The notes under the pieces: model-generated
The model's database searches: none
What the model saw: the letters and a program-made list of their open reading frames with translations, nothing else
What the model was told of the DNA's origin: nothing
DNA from: Oscillospiraceae bacterium
GTDB taxonomy: Bacteria; Bacillota; Clostridia; Oscillospirales; Oscillospiraceae
Assembly (NCBI GenBank): GCA_902761635.1
Contig: CACWLG010000002.1
Span: 62,001 to 126,000 of the forward strand
DNA length: 64,000 nt
Direction of reading: 5' to 3'
Part shown: in pieces, positions 27,376 to 35,571 of the stretch
Numbering within the stretch: position 1 is the first letter of the stretch
Layout: every line of letters begins with the position of its first letter
Translations under genes and position numbers: made by a program

Positions 27376-27384
27376 TGGTATAAT
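27376..27384 (+). promoter_or_regulatory. Extended -10 promoter of hpf
   Basis: TGGTATAAT at 27376-27384 is a full extended -10; the -35 region (27356-27361) is poor. Confidence 0.65.
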
Positions 27385-27444
27385 CTCTGCAACAGAAAAC
27401 GGCTTTCCGTTTTTTGACGGCATATAGGAAAGGAGTTGTCACCA

Positions 27445-27996
27445 ATGAAGTTTACGTTTACCGAGAAGAAGATGGACTCCTCTGAGGAACTGCGTGCCTA
27501 CGCGATGAAGAAGATCGGCAAGCTCGACCGCCTGTTCAAGAATGAGGGCGAGGCCTACGTCACCTTCAGCATCGAGCGCGGCCGCCACAAGGCTGAGATC
27601 ACCATCCATAACAACGGCATGTTCTACCGCGCAAGCGAGGTCACCAACGATATGTACGCCTCTGTCGACTCCGGCGTCGCCGCCATCGAACGGCAGATAC
27701 GCCGCAACAAGACCCGTCTGGAGAAGAAACTCAGAGAGGGCGCGCTGGACAAGGAAGCCCGGCCCGTCTATGAGCCCCCTGTCGAGGAGGAGCCGGAGGA
27801 CTTCAAGATCGTGCGCTCGAAGCGCTTCTCCATCAAGCCCATGTCTCCCGAGGAGGCCATCCTGCAGATGAATCTGCTGGGCCATGAGTTCTTTGTGTTC
27901 AAGAATATGGACGCGGACGAGGCCTTCTCCGTGGTCTATAAGCGCCAGCAGGGCGGCTACGGCCTGATCTGCGACGACGGGCTGAACCGCGACTGA
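27445..27996 (+). CDS. hpf: Ribosome hibernation promoting factor, long form
   Basis: 183 residues. The S30AE domain (residues 1-100: KFTFTEKKMDSSEELRAYAM, AEITIHNNGMFYRASE, YASVDSGVAAIERQIRRNK) binds the decoding centre. The C-terminal domain (about 125-183: RFSIKPMSPEEAILQMNLLG, FFVFKNMDADEAFSVVYKR) dimerises ribosomes into 100S particles. This long form is typical of Gram-positive bacteria. AAAGGAG eight bases before the ATG at 27445 sets the start. Confidence 0.95.
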   Translation: MKFTFTEKKMDSSEELRAYAMKKIGKLDRLFKNEGEAYVTFSIERGRHKAEITIHNNGMFYRASEVTNDMYASVDSGVAAIERQIRRNKTRLEKKLREGALDKEARPVYEPPVEEEPEDFKIVRSKRFSIKPMSPEEAILQMNLLGHEFFVFKNMDADEAFSVVYKRQQGGYGLICDDGLNRD

Positions 27997-28008
27997 GCAA
28001 AGCTTTTC

Positions 28009-28037
28009 ACACCGGGGCATGTCCCCGGTGTTTTTTT
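28009..28037 (+). terminator. Intrinsic terminator of hpf
   Basis: ACACCGGGG, loop catgt, CCCCGGTGT then TTTTTT. Confidence 0.92.
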
Positions 28038-28040
28038 GCC

Positions 28041-28069
28041 TTGCCACGGCGCATGGGGTAAGGTATAAT
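28041..28069 (+). promoter_or_regulatory. Promoter of rsmI operon
   Basis: TTGCCA (28041-28046), 17 bases, TATAAT (28064-28069). Confidence 0.82.
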
Positions 28070-28105
28070 ACAAAAAAGAAACTATTACGAAGCAGGGTAC
28101 ACAAC

Positions 28106-28987
28106 ATGAACGAAACTGTACAGACCGGCAAGCTCTATATCGTTGCAACGCCCATCGGCAACTCCCGGGACATGTCGCCGAGAGGGCGGCAGATCCTGCA
28201 GGATGTGGACATCATCGCGGCCGAGGATACGCGCCGCTCCATGGTGCTGCTGGGCAAGCTTGAGATCCGCAACAAGCTTGTGTCGAACCACAAGTTCAAT
28301 GAATACGGCAAGGCAAAGTATTTTATCGGTGAGATGCTTGCGGGCAAGAGCGTTGCGGTCATCACCGATGCGGGCACCCCCTGCATCTCCGACCCCGGCA
28401 ACGAGCTTATAAAGGCTGCCGTGGAGGCGGGCATCCCCGTGATCGGGGTGCCAGGCTGCTGCGCCGCGGTGACGGCCCTGTCCGTGTCCGGCTTTGACCT
28501 CTCAAGCTTTCTCTTCTACGGCTTCTTCCCCCGGGAAAACGCGGAGCGGCGGAAGCTGCTGGAGAAGCTGCGCCGCGGCGACACCCGCACCTTTGCCCTC
28601 TATGAATCCCCGAAGCGCATCATGGAGCTGGTGGACTTTTTTATCGAGAGCGGGGCAAAGTGCCGGATGTGCCTGTGCAACGATCTGACGAAGCTGCACG
28701 AGATGAGCTTTCGCGGCACGCCTGCCGAGGTGAAGGAGCAGCTTCTCGCCAAGGGCAGCTACGACAAGGGGGAGTACGCCGTCGTCGTGGAGATCGACGA
28801 GGACTATATCTTCAACAAGGTGGAGCATACCGTATCCGCCGAGGCCATGCTGGTGGACGCGATGGTCTCGGGCGGCTGCACGGCAAAGGAGGCCGTGGCG
28901 GCGGTGCTTGCCGATGAAAACAACTCCTACAGCAAAAACGAGCTCAAGGCTGCGGCGCTGAATCTCAAGCGTCTCTTCGGTGGCTGA
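28106..28987 (+). CDS. rsmI: 16S rRNA (cytidine-1402-2'-O)-methyltransferase
   Basis: 293 residues, normal size. It methylates the ribose of C1402 in 16S rRNA using SAM. Motifs: LYIVATPIGNSRDMSPRGRQ, DIIAAEDTRRSMVLL, VITDAGTPCISDPGNELIKA and VPGCCAAVTALSVSGF. The ribosome site is weak (GCAGGG), which is the only doubt on the start. A methyltransferase gene begins two bases after its stop, so the two are co-transcribed. Confidence 0.94.
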   Translation: MNETVQTGKLYIVATPIGNSRDMSPRGRQILQDVDIIAAEDTRRSMVLLGKLEIRNKLVSNHKFNEYGKAKYFIGEMLAGKSVAVITDAGTPCISDPGNELIKAAVEAGIPVIGVPGCCAAVTALSVSGFDLSSFLFYGFFPRENAERRKLLEKLRRGDTRTFALYESPKRIMELVDFFIESGAKCRMCLCNDLTKLHEMSFRGTPAEVKEQLLAKGSYDKGEYAVVVEIDEDYIFNKVEHTVSAEAMLVDAMVSGGCTAKEAVAAVLADENNSYSKNELKAAALNLKRLFGG

Positions 28988-28988
28988 G

Positions 28989-30137
28989 ATGGCGAAGATC
29001 ACACAGGAGCTGGCCCTTGCCCTGCCGACACTCGGCAAGGCGGTCTTCTCCCAGCCCACGGAGAAGGGACAGGCGCAGAAGGTGGAGATCCGCCCCCTGC
29101 TTTTGAAGGGGGAGCGGCGCTACCAGGCGGAGCGCTTTCAGGACAACAAGGCATTCCATCAGAACTTTACCGAGGAGCTTCTCTGCGCCTGGGCGGCGGA
29201 GAATCTTGAGGGGCGCTACCGCCAGGTGCTGCTTTTGACCGATACGGAGAGCCGCCAGTATATCTTAAAGCGCGACGGCAGCTATAAAAAAACCGGCGGG
29301 GCGGCGACAGTCCCGCGCCCGGTCGGCGCGCAGGGCCACAACCGGGAGAAGGACTATATCCTGCGTGAGGGGGAGAACATCCCGGCCCTGGTGGACCTCG
29401 GCGTCTTTACGAAGGATTTTCAGATCGTCCGATCGAAATATGACAAGTTCAAGCAGATCAACCGCTTTGTGGAGCTTGTGGATCAGAGCCTCAGGGACGA
29501 GCGGGCGGAGACCATCCGCATCCTGGATTTCGGCTGCGGAAAGTCCTATCTGACCTTTATCCTCTATTATTATTTTGCCGTCCGGCGCGGCATGAAAACA
29601 GAGATCATCGGCTATGATCTCAAGGCGGATGTGGTGCAGCGCTGCAGCGAGATCGCCGCGCGCTGCGGCTATGACGGCCTGCGCTTTGAGGTGGCGGACG
29701 TGACGCGCGACAGGCTTGCCGACACGAAGATCGACATGGTCGTCACGCTCCACGCCTGTGACACGGCCACGGATTATGCCCTGGCCTATGCGGTGCAGCA
29801 TGGCGTGAAGTACATTTTCTCCGTCCCCTGCTGCCAGCATGAGGTCAATCTCAGCATCCGCCAGGGGGGCGAGCTGGATCTGCTGCTGGAGCACGGCATC
29901 ATCAAAGAGCGCGTCTCAGCCCTGCTGACCGATTCCATCCGCGCCGCCGTCCCGGAGGATGCGGGCTACGCGGTGGATGTGATCGAGTTTATCGACTTTG
30001 AGCATTCGCCCAAGAACCTGATGCTCCGCGCCCGATACACCGGCAGGCGCAAAAGTGCCGGGCGCGCGCGGGCCGAGGCCCTGCGGGAGCAGTACGGCTT
30101 TCAGCAGAGCCTGCTGAAGCTGATTGAGAACATGTAG
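28989..30137 (+). CDS. SAM-dependent methyltransferase (Methyltransf_32-like)
   Basis: 382 residues. The SAM site is RILDFGCGKSYLTFILYYYF near residue 175, followed by EIIGYDLKADVVQRC and the family's VVTLHACDTATDYALAYAV. The pattern is that of the Methyltransf_32 group, often fused or close to RNA-modifying proteins. The amino-terminal 150 residues are specific to clostridial members. ATG 28989 and GTG 28980 are both possible starts; neither has a good ribosome site, so coupling from rsmI is probable. Confidence 0.85.
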   Translation: MAKITQELALALPTLGKAVFSQPTEKGQAQKVEIRPLLLKGERRYQAERFQDNKAFHQNFTEELLCAWAAENLEGRYRQVLLLTDTESRQYILKRDGSYKKTGGAATVPRPVGAQGHNREKDYILREGENIPALVDLGVFTKDFQIVRSKYDKFKQINRFVELVDQSLRDERAETIRILDFGCGKSYLTFILYYYFAVRRGMKTEIIGYDLKADVVQRCSEIAARCGYDGLRFEVADVTRDRLADTKIDMVVTLHACDTATDYALAYAVQHGVKYIFSVPCCQHEVNLSIRQGGELDLLLEHGIIKERVSALLTDSIRAAVPEDAGYAVDVIEFIDFEHSPKNLMLRARYTGRRKSAGRARAEALREQYGFQQSLLKLIENM

Positions 30138-30180
30138 CTCCTCTTGCCAAGGGGAGCCGAAGCGCGGGGGAGGTGCCCAC

Positions 30181-31320
30181 ATGTCAGATCGCAAAAAACG
30201 CTGGCAGCTTTTGCAGCGGCTGCTGAGCGGATATGCCAGGGAGCGCTTTGCCCTGACGGCGGTACGCTGTGAGATACAGGGTCCCTGCCTCATTGTCGCG
30301 AACCATGTGACGAACTGGGACCCGCTGCTCCTGGCGGCGAGCTTTCCCGACACCCCCATCCGCTTCGTGGCGAGTGAGCATCTCTTTCGTCACGGCCTCA
30401 TCTCCAAGGTGATCCAATGGGCCGTGGCTCCGATCCCGCGGCGCAAGGCCGCCTCGGGGACAGACACGGTAAAGAGCGTGCTGCGCGCCCTGAAGGCGGG
30501 GGACACCGTCTGCATCTTTGCCGAGGGGGATACCACCTGGGACGGACGCACGCACCCGGTCTTCCCGGCCACGGGCAAGCTCGCGCGCATGGCAGGCGTA
30601 CCGCTTGTGACCTACCGGCTGGAGGGGGGATATCTCAGTATGCCCCGCTGGTCAAATAAGCTGCGGCGTGGGGCGATGCACGGCGGGAGCGTCGGCTGCT
30701 ACGCTCCGGAGGAACTCCAGCGTATGAATGGCCGGGCGGTCACAGCCCTCATCAATCGGGATCTCTTTGAGGATGCTTTCGCCCGCCAGGAAAAGGAACA
30801 TGTCCGCTTCCGGGGAGAGCAGCGTGCCGAGGGAATCGAGCGCGGCTTCTTCATCTGCCCCCGCTGCGGCGCCCTCGGCAGCGTCCGGGGCGTCGGGAAC
30901 CGGGTACGCTGCGCCTGCGGCCTGGATCTTCTGTATACCGAGGAGGGCTTTTTCGACCCGCCGGAGCCGGTGGCAACGGTCGCCGTATGGGAGCAATACC
31001 AGCAGGCGGCGCTTCGGGAAATGCTCAAACGGGCGGACGGCGTGCTGTTTTCCGACGGGGGCCTGCGGCTGACCCGGGTGGAGGATGGGCACCGGGAGAC
31101 GGCGCTGGGTACCGGGATCCTGGTCCAGCACCCAGACGCCCTTGAGATCGCGGGTCGGACTTTTCCCCTCCGGGACATTGACAGCATGGCGATGGTCATG
31201 ACCGACACCCTGCTTTTTTCCGCAGGGAATGAGTATTATGAGATCCGCGCGGCAGCGCCCTGCTGCCTGCGCAAATATTTGCTGACCTGGACGAGCAGCA
31301 CAGAAAACGCGAAGGAGTAA
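30181..31320 (+). CDS. PlsC-like acyltransferase with C-terminal zinc-ribbon extension
   Basis: 379 residues. The acyltransferase domain (about 25-190) has NHVTNWDPLLL (the HX4D catalytic motif), RFVASEHLFRHGL, and FAEGDTTWDGRTHPV in place of FPEG, so it should acylate a glycerol-phosphate lipid. The remaining half has a zinc ribbon, CPRCG and CACG around 245-265, and a beta-rich end, not part of ordinary PlsC. GGGGGAGGTGCCCAC before ATG 30181 sets the start. Confidence 0.83.
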   Translation: MSDRKKRWQLLQRLLSGYARERFALTAVRCEIQGPCLIVANHVTNWDPLLLAASFPDTPIRFVASEHLFRHGLISKVIQWAVAPIPRRKAASGTDTVKSVLRALKAGDTVCIFAEGDTTWDGRTHPVFPATGKLARMAGVPLVTYRLEGGYLSMPRWSNKLRRGAMHGGSVGCYAPEELQRMNGRAVTALINRDLFEDAFARQEKEHVRFRGEQRAEGIERGFFICPRCGALGSVRGVGNRVRCACGLDLLYTEEGFFDPPEPVATVAVWEQYQQAALREMLKRADGVLFSDGGLRLTRVEDGHRETALGTGILVQHPDALEIAGRTFPLRDIDSMAMVMTDTLLFSAGNEYYEIRAAAPCCLRKYLLTWTSSTENAKE

Positions 31321-31325
31321 TGCGC

Positions 31326-32696
31326 ATGGACTATTCAGCCGCAAACACAGCCCTGTGGGACATCATCATTCAGCTCGGCCTCGTTGCCGGGGCAATCCTG
31401 CTGTGCAATATGCTGCGAAACCGCGTGCCTGCCATCCGCAACGCCATGATGCCGGTCTCGGTCATGGCGGGCTTTCTCCTTCTTCTGCTCAAGCTTACAG
31501 GGCTGATCGCCATCGACGGAAGCATCATGGAGATCCTGGTTTATCACGGCATCGCCCTCGGCTTTATCGCCATGAGCCTGCGCGTGACCGACCGTGAGAC
31601 GGACAGCGCCGATCGGGCGGCCTTCAAATCCGGCATCATCATCGTGAGCACCTATATGGTGCAGGGCGTGTTGGGCCTTGGGATCAGCATTCTGCTCGGC
31701 TATACGCTGATGCCGGGGCTCTTCAAGGCCTCCGGCCTGCTGCTGCCCATGGGCTACGGCCAGGGGCCCGGACAGGCCAACAATGTGGGCAGCAGCTATC
31801 AAAGCCTGGGCTTTGCCGGCGGGCGCAGCTTCGGCCTCGCGATTGCGGCGGCGGGGTATCTGTGCGCCTGCGTCGTGGGCGTCGTCCTCCTGAACATCCT
31901 GGCAAAGCGCGGACATGTGAGCCCTGCGAAGAAGAACAACGACGATGACCTTGCCGTCAGCTTTTTCCAGGATCGCAACGAGCTGCCTGTGGCGGACTCT
32001 GTCGACCGCCTTTCCGTGCAGCTTGCGATGGTCCTGGTGGCCTATCTTGTCACCTACCTCGTCACCCGCAGCCTCACTGCGAGCGTTGCGGCGATCTCCG
32101 CGGGCCTTGCCGCCACGGTCAACACTCTCCTGTGGGGGTTTAACTTCATCATCGGCTCCGGCATTGCGGTCCTGCTGCGCCGGCTTCTGGAGGCCGGACG
32201 GAAAAGGGGCCTGATCGAGCGGCAGTATCAGAACAACTACCTGCTCAACCGCCTCTCCGGCTTTTTCTTCGACATCATGATCGTAGCCGGCATCTCCTCG
32301 ATCAATGTCGAGGATCTGAGGGGACTGTGGCTATACTTCCTCCTGCTTGCCGCGGCGGGCGGCGTGTTCACCTGGCTGCATCTCAGGCGCGTGTGCAGAT
32401 GGGCTTACCCGGGGTATTATTATGAGGGGCTGATCTCCATGTACGGCATGATGACCGGCACCATCTCCTCCGGCATCCTCCTGCTGCGGGAGATCGACAG
32501 CGACTTTCACACCCCGGCGGCAAACAATCTGGTCAGCGGGAGCAGCGTCGGCATCGTCCTCGGCGCGCCGGTGCTGGTGCTGGTGAGTCTCGCGGCAAAG
32601 TCCGACCGGATGGCGATCATCGTGTGCCTGATTGCGGCGGCTTATCTCGGGGCGCTGATGCTGCTGCTGCGGCGGCTGTGCTTCGGAAGAAAGTAA
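31326..32696 (+). CDS. GltS-like sodium/glutamate symporter family protein
   Basis: 456 residues with about 11-12 membrane spans in two halves. The segment MGYGQGPGQANNVGSSY, and the later FDIMIVAGISSINVEDL and MYGMMTGTISSGILLLREID, are arranged as in the GltS (ESS) family of sodium-coupled glutamate carriers. The exact substrate is uncertain. GAAGGAG lies eight bases before ATG 31326 and only two before an earlier ATG, so the later start is preferred. It follows the acyltransferase gene closely. Confidence 0.7.
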   Translation: MDYSAANTALWDIIIQLGLVAGAILLCNMLRNRVPAIRNAMMPVSVMAGFLLLLLKLTGLIAIDGSIMEILVYHGIALGFIAMSLRVTDRETDSADRAAFKSGIIIVSTYMVQGVLGLGISILLGYTLMPGLFKASGLLLPMGYGQGPGQANNVGSSYQSLGFAGGRSFGLAIAAAGYLCACVVGVVLLNILAKRGHVSPAKKNNDDDLAVSFFQDRNELPVADSVDRLSVQLAMVLVAYLVTYLVTRSLTASVAAISAGLAATVNTLLWGFNFIIGSGIAVLLRRLLEAGRKRGLIERQYQNNYLLNRLSGFFFDIMIVAGISSINVEDLRGLWLYFLLLAAAGGVFTWLHLRRVCRWAYPGYYYEGLISMYGMMTGTISSGILLLREIDSDFHTPAANNLVSGSSVGIVLGAPVLVLVSLAAKSDRMAIIVCLIAAAYLGALMLLLRRLCFGRK

Positions 32697-32711
32697 AACG
32701 AAGACAATACG

Positions 32712-32926
32712 GCGGCAAGCCCGGCGCGTCCGCTGAAGGATTACTGTCGCGTGAGCCTGCAGCCCGGAGAGAGAAGAATGTCCGCTATACGCTCCCCAAA
32801 AAGGACTTGGGCTTCTGCGGCAATAACTGCCATTAGCACGCGGAGGACGGGAAATTCAAAATCTTCGTCGGCGGCAGTTCCCGGGACATGCTGGAGCAGA
32901 GCTTGACGCTGCACTTTTCAAACTGA
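32712..32926 (+). pseudogene. Remnant of a GH3 beta-glucosidase C-terminus
   Basis: Pieces in two frames line up with the fibronectin-III-like end of family 3 glycosidases: RPLKDYCRVSLQPGER, then after a frame change near 32772 KNVRYTLPKKDLGF, an in-frame TAG at 32834-32836, then AEDGKFKIFVGGSSRDMLEQ. The family reads LKGF-RVSLxPGE ... GxFxIxVGGSSRD. Nothing of the catalytic domain is left. Confidence 0.75.
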
Positions 32927-32940
32927 TTCACAAGGAGCTT

Positions 32941-32971
32941 GCAGGGCGCCGTTTTCGAAACGACGCCCTGC
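32941..32971 (+). other. Hairpin after the GH3 remnant
   Basis: GCAGGGCGCCGTTT pairs with AAACGACGCCCTGC with one mismatch; no U-run, possibly the decayed terminator of the lost glycosidase gene. Confidence 0.5.
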
Positions 32972-33047
32972 GTGTTATATGGCGGACCTGCCTTCGCAGG
33001 GCACGCCCTTCATGCCCTCTGGTTTTGGCACTTCCCGGATATAGCGC

Positions 33048-33076
33048 TTGAAAAAACCAATCTGGACGTTTATACT
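33048..33076 (+). promoter_or_regulatory. Promoter of the CXXC/polyferredoxin operon
   Basis: TTGAAA (33048-33053), 17 bases, TATACT (33071-33076), about 78 bases before the next gene. Confidence 0.78.
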
Positions 33077-33153
33077 GAAGCTATCTTGGAGGAAGAAGGT
33101 CTGCGTCCGCAGCCCCGCGGGGGTGCGGATGCCCGCATAACGTAGGGAGTGTG

Positions 33154-33924
33154 ATGCAAGTGACAAGAAACAGAATCCTCCTGATCACCCAGTCGCTTCT
33201 GTGCGTGGCGCTGGTTGTGATGCTGGCTATGTCGGCGATCGGAATCTACCGGGACGGAATCGCCGAGAAACAGGAAAATCCCCTGGCGTGGATATACACA
33301 CGGGAGAAGGTGGCGGCCGCGCTCAAGCCGATCCTGCCGGTCTTCCTCCTGGCAGTGGGCGTGACAGTAGCCTGCGCGGTGCTGAACGTCCGGGATGAGA
33401 ACGAGAACAAGCCCGTCCAGGATATCGAGCTCAACCGCGACCTGGTGCGCAGCCGCGTGGCGGAGCCGAGCGAGGCCATGCGAAAGGAGCAGGCCCTGCA
33501 GAAAAAACTCCTGTACGGCGGTTGGGGCGGCTTTGCCCTGTGCCTGCTCCCCGCGCTGCTCTATATGACAAACGCGGAGCATTTTCCGAATGATGACCTG
33601 GAGCAGGTGATCGGCGCGATGGCCGCGCATGTGTTCCCCTGGATCATCCTGGCCCTGGCCTGCCTCATGGTCTCCGCCGTCCTGCAGGAGAAGAGCATCC
33701 GGCGGGAATACGATGCCATCATGGCGCGCATCAGGGAAGAGAAGGCGGCCGGGATCCAGGCCGCACCGAAGAGCGAAGAGCCCGTACGCAGCCTCCGTGT
33801 GCTGCGGTGGGTGCTGCTTGCGGTGGCGGTGGTGTTCATCATCATCGGCATCCGCAACGGCAGCATGACGGCGGTCGTCAACAAGGCGATCAGAATTTGT
33901 ACGGAGTGTGTTGGCCTTGGATAA
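33154..33924 (+). CDS. Membrane protein ending in a CD1871A-type CXXC motif
   Basis: 256 residues from ATG 33154 after GGGAG. Four membrane spans (LLCVALVVMLAMSAIGIY, LPVFLLAVGVTVACAVL, VFPWIILALACLMVSAVL, VLLAVAVVFIIIGI). The last span and the tail VVNKAIRICTECVGLG match the small CD1871A-family CXXC proteins, here as the end of a longer protein. Such genes regularly neighbour a polyferredoxin, as in this case, so it probably takes part in electron or disulfide transfer at the membrane. The stop overlaps the next gene. Confidence 0.82.
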   Translation: MQVTRNRILLITQSLLCVALVVMLAMSAIGIYRDGIAEKQENPLAWIYTREKVAAALKPILPVFLLAVGVTVACAVLNVRDENENKPVQDIELNRDLVRSRVAEPSEAMRKEQALQKKLLYGGWGGFALCLLPALLYMTNAEHFPNDDLEQVIGAMAAHVFPWIILALACLMVSAVLQEKSIRREYDAIMARIREEKAAGIQAAPKSEEPVRSLRVLRWVLLAVAVVFIIIGIRNGSMTAVVNKAIRICTECVGLG

Positions 33925-35561
33925 TGTGAAAAGCTCCTGGTGGGATGCCCACCGCCCGTCCAAGAGACGGCTCATTCAGCTCTACTGCGCCCTGCTGTAT
34001 AATGCCCATGTGAAGGGCTTTCTCGAGGGCGAGATCTACAAGAGCAAATCCCCCACCACGAAGGGGATCTGCGTGCCGGGCTTCAACTGCTACTCCTGCC
34101 CCGGCGCGGTCGGGGCCTGCCCGCTGGGCTCCCTGCAGAACGCCATCGGCACCTCCAATAAGCAGATCGGCTTCTATGTCTTCGGCGTCCTCATGCTCTA
34201 CGGGCTGATCCTGGGCCGCACGATCTGCGGCTGGCTCTGCCCGCTTGGCCTGATTCAGGAGCTGCTGCACAAGCTGCCCACGCTGAAGCTGAAAAAGAAT
34301 CGCTTCACCCGCGCGCTGAGCTGGCTCAAGTACATCATCCTCGCCGTTTTCGCCATCGGCATCACAGCCTGGTACGGCATTGCCCACGGCGTGGCGGTGC
34401 CCGGCTTCTGCAAGTATATCTGCCCGGCCGGCACCTTCGAGGGCGCGATCTTCCTGCTGTCCAATCCCGCGCGGGCGGGGGATTTCTCCATGCTGAACAT
34501 CCTCTTTACGCGCAAGTTCGTCATCATGCTGGTGATCGGCCTCGCCTGCGTGTTCTGTTATCGCAGCTTCTGCCGCTTCCTGTGCCCGCTCGGCGCGATC
34601 TACGGTTTTTTCAGCAAGCTTGCCGTCGTCGGCGTAAAGGTGGACGCCACCCGCTGCAACCACTGCGGCGCCTGCGTGCGCAGCTGCGGCATGGACGTGC
34701 GCCATGTGGGTGACCACGAGTGCATCCACTGTGCCAAGTGCATGGATGTGTGCAACCAGAAGGCCATCAGCCTCAAGGCCGGCAGCTTCACGCTCAAGGC
34801 ACCGGAGGGCGGCTGTGCCGATGATAAGCCCGATTCCGAGGCAAAGCGCAAAAAGCTCGGCAAAATCACCTGGGGCGCAGCGCTGGCTGTGCTCTGCGCG
34901 GCACTGCTGTACTATAACTTCCTCGACCCGAATATCAAGCAGAATGCGGACAGCGGAACGGATGTGCCAGCTTCCGAAGCGGCTGCCCCGGCAGCGGCAG
35001 CGGACTGGACAAGCACGGCTCCCGAGGGGCACGAGGTTGGACAGCAGCTATCCGATTTTACCATCACCTGCCTCGACGGCAGCGAGTTCCACCTGGCCGA
35101 GCAGCGCGGCAAGCCGGTGTTCATCAACCTCTGGGCCACCTATTGCGGCCCCTGCGTGCTGCGTGAAGGAACTGCCGTTCTTCAGCGATCTCTACAAAGC
35201 GCATGAGGGCGATATCGCCATGCTGGCTCTGCACTCGGATGTCGTGGACGACGATCCGAAGGAATACCTGAACGAGCACGGCAAGGACTGGGTGATGCCC
35301 TTCGCCGTTGAGAATGAGGATGAAAAGATCTGGGACGGTGTGGGCGGCACGACCGCCATGCCGCAGACCATCGTCCTCAACCGCCATGGTGAGGTCATTT
35401 ACAACCAGCGCGGCTCCGTGACGGCGGAGATCCTGGAGACCCTGTACCAGCAGGCGGCTGAACCGCGCTCCTGCAGCAAAAGGCCACCGGGCGTTACAGC
35501 CCGATGGCCCTTTGCTGCAATGTGCCTGCCGCCCTTGTCGGTCCTGCGTGTTTCTGATTGA
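33908..35561 (+). pseudogene. Membrane polyferredoxin fused to TlpA-like thioredoxin, frameshifted
   Basis: Part one reads from a GTG/TTG start region (33908-33919) to 35158. It has several membrane spans, cysteine-rich turns of the NapH/NosR kind (CGWLCPLGLIQ, CKYICPAGTF, CRFLCPLGAIYG), two 4Fe-4S motifs (CNHCGACVRSC, CIHCAKCMDVC), another span and a TlpA/thioredoxin domain to WATYCGPC. At 35152-35165 the seven bases CTGCGTG are exactly doubled, shifting the frame; with one copy the protein continues as CVKELPFFSDLYKAHEGDI to the end of the thioredoxin fold. Intact it would move electrons from cytoplasmic iron-sulfur centres to an extracellular dithiol. Confidence 0.85.
35472..35519 (+). terminator. 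Hairpin at the end of the polyferredoxin-TlpA gene
   Basis: CAGCAAAAGGCCACCGGGC pairs with GCCCGATGGCCCTTTGCTG. It lies inside the last codons of the reading frame, suggesting the original stop came earlier. Confidence 0.6.
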
Positions 35562-35571
35562 AGGGAGAGGC

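Noticed and set aside
35152-35165. Programmed frameshifting in the polyferredoxin-TlpA gene
   Set aside because: An exact 7-base tandem duplication explains the shift more simply.
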